Source of the DNA: an uncultured Porphyromonadaceae bacterium
Lineage (GTDB): Bacteria > Bacteroidota > Bacteroidia > Bacteroidales > Muribaculaceae
Reading direction: 5' to 3'
Assembly: GCA_902475285.1 (NCBI GenBank)
Contig: CABRZA010000052.1
Coordinates: 1-15,168 of the forward strand
DNA: 15,168 bases
Each line of letters begins with the position of its first letter. Position 1 is the first letter of the stretch. A program made the translations under genes and the position numbers. The notes beneath the pieces are model-generated. The model made no database searches. It saw only the letters and a program-made list of their open reading frames with translations, and was not told the origin of the DNA. Of the stretch, positions 1 to 6,788 are shown piece after piece.

Positions 1-2994
1 GCAATTGGCTATGCCGGATTAAGGAGACTGCTGCTGGGGCTTCTGCTCTCGGTGCTCCTGCTACCCGTTTCGGCTTTCGCCCAAAATCAACGGACAGTGA
101 CGGGTACTGTCATCGACGAGACCGGAGAGCCCCTCATCGGAGCTTCTGTAAAGGTTGTTGGAGAGCCCATAGGAGCGGCCACCGACATCGACGGTCGCTA
201 CACATTGAAGATACCGGCCTCTGCCAAGCAGCTCGTATTCTCTTATGTGGGTTACAACAATCTCACCGTCGACATCACTTCCGACGTGGTCGACGTAACC
301 CTCCACCCCAACAACGAGGTGCTCGACGAAGTGGTGGTGATAGGCTACGGCACACAGAAGAAAAACGACCTCACCGGTTCGGTAAGTTCCGTTGGCGAGA
401 AGGACTTCAACCAGGGCGTGATATCGTCGCCCGAGGAGCTCATCAACGGTAAGATAGCCGGTGTGCAGATTACCAACAACGGCGGTTCGCCCAATGGCGG
501 CTCCACCATCCGCATTCGCGGCGGCGCCTCGCTCAATGCCTCCAACGACCCCCTCATAGTTCTCGACGGTGTGCCCATGGAGAAAGGCGACGGCATTACG
601 GGTTCGGGCAATTTCCTGTCGATGATCAACCCCAACGACATCGAGTCGATGACCATCCTCAAAGACGCATCCTCGACGGCCATCTACGGCTCGCGTGCGT
701 CGAACGGCGTAATCATCATCAACACCAAGAAGGGCAGCGGAGAAGGCGTGAAAGTGAGCTTCCAGACCACCAACTCGCTCAGCAACGCCACCAAGCACAG
801 CAAGATGCTTAACCGCGACCAGTTTGTGGAGGAAGTCTACGCCACCGGCAACCAGGACTACATCAATGCCCTCGGCAGCGCCGATACCGACTGGAACGAC
901 GCTATCTTCCGCACGGCCTTCAGCACCGACAACAATGTGGCCGTGAGCGGCCGCGCCACGCGCTGGCTTCCGTTCCGTGTGTCGCTCGGTGCTATGTATC
1001 AGGAAGGTATCCTTAAAAACGACCATACCCAGCGTTACACCGCCAACCTCAACCTGACGCCTTCGTTCTTCGGCGACAAGCTGCGCGTGAACCTCTCGGG
1101 CAAAGGCAGCTACTCCAAGAACCATTTCGCCAACAGCGGCGCCGTTTGGAACGCTCTGGCCTATGACCCCACACAACCCGTCTACGGCAACTTCGACGCC
1201 AGCGGCAATCCGCTGCTCTTCACCGACGGCACTCCTCTTATGGGCGGTTTCCATCAGGTAATCGACAAGAATGGTTATCCCGGCCAGGGTGCCATCGCCA
1301 ACCCCTTGGCAATGCTTGAAGACCCCGAAAATCCCGCCGAGGTATACCGCGTGGTGGGCAACGCCGATATCGACTACCGCCTGCACTTCCTTCCCGAGCT
1401 GCGCCTGCATGTTACCGGCGGCATCGACTGGGCCCGGGGCACGTCGAAGTACTATCTTCCCGCCAACAGCTTCGAAGGCTTCCGCGACGGAGGCTCGATG
1501 AACGAGCAGGGGCCGCAAATCAATCTCAACCAGGTGCTCACCGTCTACGCCAACTACAACAAGGATTTCGACGCCATCATGTCGACCCTCGACGTGACCG
1601 CCGGCTACGACTACCAGTACTGGAAGCGCAGCGCTCCCGGCTACGACACTTACAACGCCCTGGGCGAATACCGCTCCACATCCGCTCCCTGGGACGAACG
1701 CCACACCCTTCTTTCGTACTACGGACGTCTGAACTACACCTTCATGGAACGCTACCTCCTTACGGCCACCATGCGCCGCGACGGCAGCTCGCGCTTCGCC
1801 AAGGACCACCGCTGGGGCACATTCCCTTCAGTTGCCCTTGCATGGCGCATATCGAAGGAGAACTTCTTCCGCGCGCTCACTCCTGTGTTGAACGACCTTA
1901 AAATCCGCGCCTCGTACGGTGTCACGGGCCAGCAGGACGGCATCGCCAACTACTCGCACCTCTCCAACTATACCTACTCGCAGCCCGGTGCTTCGTATTA
2001 TTTCGCCGGCCAGTGGATACAGACCGTGCGTCCGTCGGCCTACAACAGCGACCTCAAATGGGAGACCACCAAGAGCTGGAATTTCGGCCTCGACTTCGGT
2101 TTCATGAACAACCGCATCACCGGTTCGGTCGATTACTACACCCGCAAGACCAAGGACCTCCTCGCCACCGTGCCCGTACCCGCCGGCGTGAACTTCGCCA
2201 AAGAGATGCTCACCAACGTAGGCAACGTCGACTCAAAAGGCGTCGAGATTGCGCTCAATGCCCATATAATCGACACCAAGGATTTTTCGTGGAACGCCAC
2301 CTTCAACGCCACATGGCTTGAAAACACGATTACCAACCTGTCGCTCAGCGGCTCGGCGGACGTGTCGGACACCTATGTAGGCTATGCCGAATCGACGCCC
2401 GTGATGGTATACAAGCCAGGCTACACTCCCCACACCTTCTGGCTCTACAAGCAGATCTACGCCGAAGACGGCACGCCCGTCGAAGGCCTCTACGCCGACC
2501 TCAACGGCGACGGCGTGGTCGACAGCAACGACCGTTACTACTGCCACAGCTCGCATCCCGACTGGATATTCGGCTTCTCGACGTCCTTCCGCTGGAAGAA
2601 ACTGACGCTCTCCACGTCGCTCCGTGCGCAGGTAGGCAACTACCTCTACGACCAGATGTCGGCCGGCATGGGCGCCGCCGAGTGCTTCTCGTGGTGCTCG
2701 GGCCAGGTGAACAACCTCTCTGCAAGCTATGCCGACACGCATTTCGCACGCCGTCACTACGATTCGGACTACTATCTGCAAAATGCCTCGTTCCTGAAAA
2801 TGGACAATCTCCAGCTCACCTACGACTTCGGCAAGCTCGGCGTAATCGACGGCCTCCACGTGTCGGCCATGGTGCAGAACGTGTTTACAATCACCAAATA
2901 CAAAGGCCAGGATCCCGAAAGCGACTGGGGTGTTGCCGGCAGCGCCTATCCGCGTCCGCGCACCTATTCTCTTACCGTAGGCTTAAACTTCTAA
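1..2994 (+). CDS. SusC-like TonB-dependent outer-membrane transporter (5' end outside window)
   Basis: Outer-membrane importer that, with the SusD-like lipoprotein encoded next, takes up glycan oligosaccharides using TonB energy. Counting the codon at base 1 as residue 1, a signal peptide (RRLLLGLLLSVLLLPVSAFA, cleavage near A27/Q28) is followed by a carboxypeptidase-like regulatory domain at about 32-110, a TonB box (VVVIGYGTQKKN, about 111-122), a plug domain to about 245 with SusC hallmarks IRIRGGASL, PLIVLDGVP and SNGVIIINTKKG, and a beta-barrel ending in the terminal phenylalanine signal TVGLNF. The frame has no stop back to base 1 and no in-frame ATG. The GTG at 52 lies inside the signal peptide hydrophobic core, so the true start is most likely left of the window. 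The visible 997 residues suit the family. Substrate specificity (beta-1,4-galactan oligosaccharides) is inferred from the downstream GH53 and GH2 genes. Confidence 0.95.
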   Translation, partial: AIGYAGLRRLLLGLLLSVLLLPVSAFAQNQRTVTGTVIDETGEPLIGASVKVVGEPIGAATDIDGRYTLKIPASAKQLVFSYVGYNNLTVDITSDVVDVTLHPNNEVLDEVVVIGYGTQKKNDLTGSVSSVGEKDFNQGVISSPEELINGKIAGVQITNNGGSPNGGSTIRIRGGASLNASNDPLIVLDGVPMEKGDGITGSGNFLSMINPNDIESMTILKDASSTAIYGSRASNGVIIINTKKGSGEGVKVSFQTTNSLSNATKHSKMLNRDQFVEEVYATGNQDYINALGSADTDWNDAIFRTAFSTDNNVAVSGRATRWLPFRVSLGAMYQEGILKNDHTQRYTANLNLTPSFFGDKLRVNLSGKGSYSKNHFANSGAVWNALAYDPTQPVYGNFDASGNPLLFTDGTPLMGGFHQVIDKNGYPGQGAIANPLAMLEDPENPAEVYRVVGNADIDYRLHFLPELRLHVTGGIDWARGTSKYYLPANSFEGFRDGGSMNEQGPQINLNQVLTVYANYNKDFDAIMSTLDVTAGYDYQYWKRSAPGYDTYNALGEYRSTSAPWDERHTLLSYYGRLNYTFMERYLLTATMRRDGSSRFAKDHRWGTFPSVALAWRISKENFFRALTPVLNDLKIRASYGVTGQQDGIANYSHLSNYTYSQPGASYYFAGQWIQTVRPSAYNSDLKWETTKSWNFGLDFGFMNNRITGSVDYYTRKTKDLLATVPVPAGVNFAKEMLTNVGNVDSKGVEIALNAHIIDTKDFSWNATFNATWLENTITNLSLSGSADVSDTYVGYAESTPVMVYKPGYTPHTFWLYKQIYAEDGTPVEGLYADLNGDGVVDSNDRYYCHSSHPDWIFGFSTSFRWKKLTLSTSLRAQVGNYLYDQMSAGMGAAECFSWCSGQVNNLSASYADTHFARRHYDSDYYLQNASFLKMDNLQLTYDFGKLGVIDGLHVSAMVQNVFTITKYKGQDPESDWGVAGSAYPRPRTYSLTVGLNF

Positions 2995-3008
2995 ACTCAT
3001 AGGACAAC

Positions 3009-4562
3009 ATGAAAAAAATATATATGGCCGTGCTGGCCTTCCTGATGGTCTTCGCCTCGTGTACCGACGACCTCGACCAGCGGCCCCATATCGGCACTAC
3101 TTCGGCCGATGTGTTCTCGACCATCGACGGCTACAAGTCGATGATAGCGAAGGTCTACGCCTCCTTCATCCTAAAAGGCGACAACAAGGGCGGCGGCGAC
3201 GATATCGGCACCTTCGGCGGCTACGAGCTGTGGCGCTCCTACTTCAATCTTCAAGAAGGTACAACCGACGTGGCTGCATTCCGCTGGGTATCGGGCGACA
3301 ACCTCTGGGGTCTCTGCTATCTCACATGGGACGCCAACGACGGTCAGAACTCGGATACTTATTACCGCCTGTACTATACCGTGGCACTCTGCAACGAGTA
3401 TATCCGCAACTGCAACAACGCCGGCGGTTTCAGCGCCGAAGAGCAGGCTCTCATCGCCGGCTATGCCGCCGAGGCACGTTTCATGCGCGCCATGTGCTAC
3501 GAGATGGTGCTCGACCTCTACCGGCAGGGCCCGTACGTCGACGAGAACACTCCCACTACGGGCGTCTTCCCTCCGTGCTACGACGCTGCCGCGCTGATGG
3601 CCTACGTAGAGAGCGAAATCAACGACATCCTTCCGGTTCTTCCCGACCATCCCGACTATGCCCGCGCCGGCAAGGGAGCTGCCTATGCCCTTCTGGCCCG
3701 CATGTATCTCAACGCCGAAACCTACACCGGCACGGCTCGCTACGACGACTGCATTGCTGCTTGCAAGAACGTGATGGCTCTGGGCTATACCCTTGAACCC
3801 GACTGGAAGAAACTCTTCAACGCCGACAACGACAAGCGCACCAACGAGATTATCTTCGCCTTCGCCTCCGACGCCGTCGAGGCCGTGACCTGGGGCGGCG
3901 GAACATATCTGATTTGCGGCTCCGTGGGCAGCGACAACGGCCAGAACGGTCCCGACTACGGCATCAACACGGGCTGGGGCAACTTCCGCTCGACCGGTGC
4001 ATTCTACGACATCTTCGACGAGAACGACGGTCGCCGTCTGTTCTTCACCGAGGGGCAGGACCAGTATATCACCAATTCCATCGAAGACGGCAAGCAGGGC
4101 TACCATATGTGCAAGTTCACTAACCTTACCGACGGCGGCGAGGCTGCATCCAACTCCGCTGCCGACGGCTGCAACACCGACATCCCCGTGTTCCGTCTCG
4201 CCGAGGTATATCTTACCGCAGCCGAGGCCGTGGTACGCGGCGGCAAGGGCATGAGCACCGACGAGGCATGCGGGCTTGTAAACCAAATACGCCGCCGCGC
4301 CTTCAACGGTACGTCGGGCGACATCGATGCCGACGCCATGACTCTCGACTTCTTCATCGACGAGCGAGGCCGCGAGCTCTATATGGAGTGCGTGCGCCGC
4401 TCCGACCTTGTGCGCTTCGACCGTTTCACCACCGACAAATACCTGTGGGAATGGAAGGGCGGTGTCGCTTCGGGCCGTGCCGTCGACTCCCGCTTCAACC
4501 ATTATCCCATCCCAGCTGCCGAGATATCGGCCAATCCTAATCTGAAAAATATCGGTTATTGA
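3009..4562 (+). CDS. SusD/RagB-like glycan-binding surface lipoprotein
   Basis: Surface lipoprotein that caps the SusC barrel and delivers glycan to it. A short hydrophobic signal ends in the lipobox FASC with the lipidated cysteine at C18, followed by acidic residues (TDDLD) of the kind seen in Bacteroidetes surface-export signals. Family hallmarks are the start CTDDLDQRP, the helical TPR-like segment AAEARFMRAMCYEMVLDLY (about 153-171), a SusD C-terminal region with FIDERGRELYMECVRRSDL near 448-466, and the closing NPNLKNIGY. The 517 residues are normal for SusD. The gene starts 14 bp after the SusC stop and its stop lies 2 bp before the next ATG, so it is in the same operon. The bound ligand cannot be read from sequence; galactan is inferred from the neighbouring enzymes. 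Confidence 0.95.
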   Translation: MKKIYMAVLAFLMVFASCTDDLDQRPHIGTTSADVFSTIDGYKSMIAKVYASFILKGDNKGGGDDIGTFGGYELWRSYFNLQEGTTDVAAFRWVSGDNLWGLCYLTWDANDGQNSDTYYRLYYTVALCNEYIRNCNNAGGFSAEEQALIAGYAAEARFMRAMCYEMVLDLYRQGPYVDENTPTTGVFPPCYDAAALMAYVESEINDILPVLPDHPDYARAGKGAAYALLARMYLNAETYTGTARYDDCIAACKNVMALGYTLEPDWKKLFNADNDKRTNEIIFAFASDAVEAVTWGGGTYLICGSVGSDNGQNGPDYGINTGWGNFRSTGAFYDIFDENDGRRLFFTEGQDQYITNSIEDGKQGYHMCKFTNLTDGGEAASNSAADGCNTDIPVFRLAEVYLTAAEAVVRGGKGMSTDEACGLVNQIRRRAFNGTSGDIDADAMTLDFFIDERGRELYMECVRRSDLVRFDRFTTDKYLWEWKGGVASGRAVDSRFNHYPIPAAEISANPNLKNIGY

Positions 4563-4564
4563 TT

Positions 4565-5653
4565 ATGAACAAGATACAATATATCGCATTGTCGATGATG
4601 GCCGTGGCTCTCACGGCATGCGACAGCGACATGACCAAGGTGTACATGTACCCCGAGGAGCCTGTCGTTCTCAACGGCGCCACGCAGGATATCGTCCTCA
4701 GCGAGGAAACGCCTCAGGCACTCGTACTGACTGTATATTGGAGCGGCGACGGCAAAATCAAGCTCAGCGACGACCGCCTGCAGGCTCCAGTCGACGTGGC
4801 CGAGCTCACCATCGAGCTCGCCGACAACGAGAGCTTCGCCGATGCCACCGAAGTGAATGTGGGCAAGGGCATCTACGAGTACCGCTTTTTCAGCGAAGAC
4901 TTCAACAAGCTCCTCACCGGCATGGGCTATGCCCCGGGAGTGAGCACACCGCTGTGGATACGTGTCCGCTCGGTGCTCGCTGCCAATGTTGATCCGCTCA
5001 TATCCAACGTGTTGAAAGTGAACGTCACACCTTATGAGTCGGTCGCTGCAGCAGATTATCTCTATTTCTCGGGCCTGGTGACCTGGGACGGCTTCGACGA
5101 TTATCTCACCCTTTACGACAAATCGTCGCAGAGTTTCGGCGGCGCGCACTGGATTGACTCCGAATGGGGTTACCGTGTGTACACCGAGCCCGACTGGGCT
5201 GCCGCCTACAAGGCTGCCGAAGGTGCCGAGCCTATGTCGGGTACTCTCATTTTCGCTGACAGCGACGGCAACGTGCCCGCTCCCGAAAAGGGTCTATATG
5301 TAATGGACTTCCATATGAACGACCTCACCTATCGCCTGACGAAGGTTGAGAGCGTGTCGTTCACCGGTGCCAACGACGACTGGAGCGTCCGGCCTATGAT
5401 ACAGTCGGCCGACAATCCCGAGGTGTTTACCGCCGAATTCGAGAAAACTGCCGAGACTCCCTGGGGCGTGAAAGTGCTCATCAACGAGAGCTGGGGGCTC
5501 TTCTTCGGCCGCGGCGATAATCAGGGCACACTCTATCTCGGCTTCACCGACGCTACAAGCGGTTTCGAGGGCGACAATGAGTTCGAGATCGGCTCAACCG
5601 TGGTTCTCACAGTCGACCTCGGCAAGCAGACCTACACCTATTCGGCCAAATAA
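4565..5653 (+). CDS. SusE-positioned surface glycan-binding lipoprotein
   Basis: Probable outer-membrane lipoprotein that binds polysaccharide at the cell surface. The ATG at 4565 gives a clean lipoprotein signal with lipobox LTAC and lipid cysteine C19. A TTG six bases upstream is in frame, but it overlaps the SusD stop and is less likely. Residues about 20-155 resemble the SusE N-terminal domain: alternating beta strands, a TVYWSGDG turn, and a typical NVLKVNVTPYESV end. The rest (about 160-362) looks like one or two beta-sandwich modules rich in tryptophan and tyrosine, including SGLVTWDGFDDYLTLYD and WGLFFGRGDNQGTLYLGF, as in SusE/SusF-type binding modules. No catalytic motif is visible. 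The position between SusD and GH53 matches the binding protein BT4669 of the B. thetaiotaomicron galactan locus. The family call is good; the ligand is inferred. Confidence 0.82.
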   Translation: MNKIQYIALSMMAVALTACDSDMTKVYMYPEEPVVLNGATQDIVLSEETPQALVLTVYWSGDGKIKLSDDRLQAPVDVAELTIELADNESFADATEVNVGKGIYEYRFFSEDFNKLLTGMGYAPGVSTPLWIRVRSVLAANVDPLISNVLKVNVTPYESVAAADYLYFSGLVTWDGFDDYLTLYDKSSQSFGGAHWIDSEWGYRVYTEPDWAAAYKAAEGAEPMSGTLIFADSDGNVPAPEKGLYVMDFHMNDLTYRLTKVESVSFTGANDDWSVRPMIQSADNPEVFTAEFEKTAETPWGVKVLINESWGLFFGRGDNQGTLYLGFTDATSGFEGDNEFEIGSTVVLTVDLGKQTYTYSAK

Positions 5654-5669
5654 ACTGAAACATTCCAAA

Positions 5670-5695
5670 GGTCGGGCGACAGCCGTCGCCCGACC
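5670..5695 (+). promoter_or_regulatory. Perfect hairpin between SusE-like and GH53 genes
   Basis: An 11-bp perfect stem (GGTCGGGCGAC paired with GTCGCCCGACC) closes a 4-base loop, AGCC. It begins 17 bases after the SusE-like stop and ends 31 bases before the GH53 start. No T-run follows on the + strand; the following leader is A-rich, which suits Bacteroidetes translation initiation. This argues against a classical intrinsic terminator and fits an RNA processing or stability element that separates transport from enzyme expression. That role is inference. Confidence 0.7.
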
Positions 5696-5726
5696 ATAAG
5701 AAAAAGCTGTAAAAACAACAAACATT

Positions 5727-6788
5727 ATGAAAATGATTAATATAGTATCGACAATCGCCTTAGGCATGACGATGATGGCTGCCGGCTGCTCGAGCGACGA
5801 CCCGGTGACCTATCCCCGCCAGGAGGAAACGCCCGTATATGAGAAAGCGACGGGAATGGCGCTCGGTGCCGACGTGAGCTGGCTCACAGAAATGGAACAC
5901 AACGGCATGAAATTCTACACACCCGGCGCCGACCGCAAGGAAATGGAGTGCATGCAGCTGCTGCGCGATCACTGCGGTGTGAACTCCATACGTCTCCGCG
6001 TATGGGTCAATCCGGCAGAGGGGTGGAACAACATAGACGATGTTGTGGTGAAGGCACGCCGCGCCGACCGTCTGGGCATGCGTGTGATGATCGACTTCCA
6101 TTTCTCCGACACCTGGGCCGATCCCGGACATCAGGAAATGCCGGCTGCATGGCAGGGCCTCTCGCTCGAAGGCGTACAGAAGGCCATGGCGCAGCACGTG
6201 CGTCAGACACTCTTCGCCCTGCAAGATGTAGGCGTTGTGCCCGAATGGGTGCAGGTGGGCAACGAGACCACTCCCGGCATGATGCTTCCGATGGGCTCGG
6301 TCGACAATCCCGAGCAGCTCACGGCGCTCAACAACGCCGGCTACGATGCAGTGAAGTCGGTGTGCCCCGATGCAAAGGTTATAGTTCACCTCGACGGCGG
6401 AAACAACCAATGGGCCTACGACCGCATGTTCGATATCTTCGCCGCCAACGAGGGTAAGTACGATATGATAGGCATGTCGGTATATCCCTACTGGGCCGAA
6501 CAGGCCGGTGAGACCGGCGGTTGGCAGAAGGTGGCCGACGACTGCATAGCCAACATCAATCACCTCAAAGAGAAGTACGGCAAGCCCGTGATGATATGCG
6601 AGATAGGTATGCCCTACGATCAGGCCGAAACCTGCAAGGAGCTCATCACTATGATGATGGGGGCCGATGTCGAAGGCGTGTTCTACTGGGAACCCCAGGC
6701 TCCCGGCGGCTACAACGACGGTTACAATATGGGCTGCTTCGACAACGGCGCGCCCACTGTGGCACTTGACGCATTCAAAACCAAATGA
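5727..6788 (+). CDS. GH53 arabinogalactan endo-beta-1,4-galactanase, lipoprotein
   Basis: Endo-acting enzyme that cuts beta-1,4-galactan (pectic type I arabinogalactan) into galacto-oligosaccharides. The signal ends MAAGC with lipid cysteine C21, followed by SSDDP. This acidic run resembles the Bacteroides surface lipoprotein export signal, so the enzyme is probably outside the cell. Residues about 42-350 form a single clan GH-A barrel with GH53 landmarks: GADVSWL at 47-53, SIRLRVWVNP, DFHFSDTWADPG, the acid/base E180 in VQVGNE, and the nucleophile E292 in MICEIGMPY. GVFYWEP lies near the C-terminus. The length of 353 aa is normal for the catalytic domain alone. The stop codon overlaps the GH2 start as ATGA, suggesting translational coupling. 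Residue L187 sits where many GH53 enzymes I recall have tryptophan. Confidence 0.93.
   Translation: MKMINIVSTIALGMTMMAAGCSSDDPVTYPRQEETPVYEKATGMALGADVSWLTEMEHNGMKFYTPGADRKEMECMQLLRDHCGVNSIRLRVWVNPAEGWNNIDDVVVKARRADRLGMRVMIDFHFSDTWADPGHQEMPAAWQGLSLEGVQKAMAQHVRQTLFALQDVGVVPEWVQVGNETTPGMMLPMGSVDNPEQLTALNNAGYDAVKSVCPDAKVIVHLDGGNNQWAYDRMFDIFAANEGKYDMIGMSVYPYWAEQAGETGGWQKVADDCIANINHLKEKYGKPVMICEIGMPYDQAETCKELITMMMGADVEGVFYWEPQAPGGYNDGYNMGCFDNGAPTVALDAFKTK

Noticed and set aside
61..1809. Long open frame on the - strand opposite SusC (582 codons)
   Set aside because: It is fully antisense to a strongly supported SusC gene, reads as low-complexity valine/glycine/histidine-rich protein, and has no recognisable domain. 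Such frames arise from the GC-rich codon pattern.
3171..4502. Long - strand open frame opposite SusD (443 codons)
   Set aside because: It mirrors the SusD codons and has no domain or signal. It is a codon-bias shadow.
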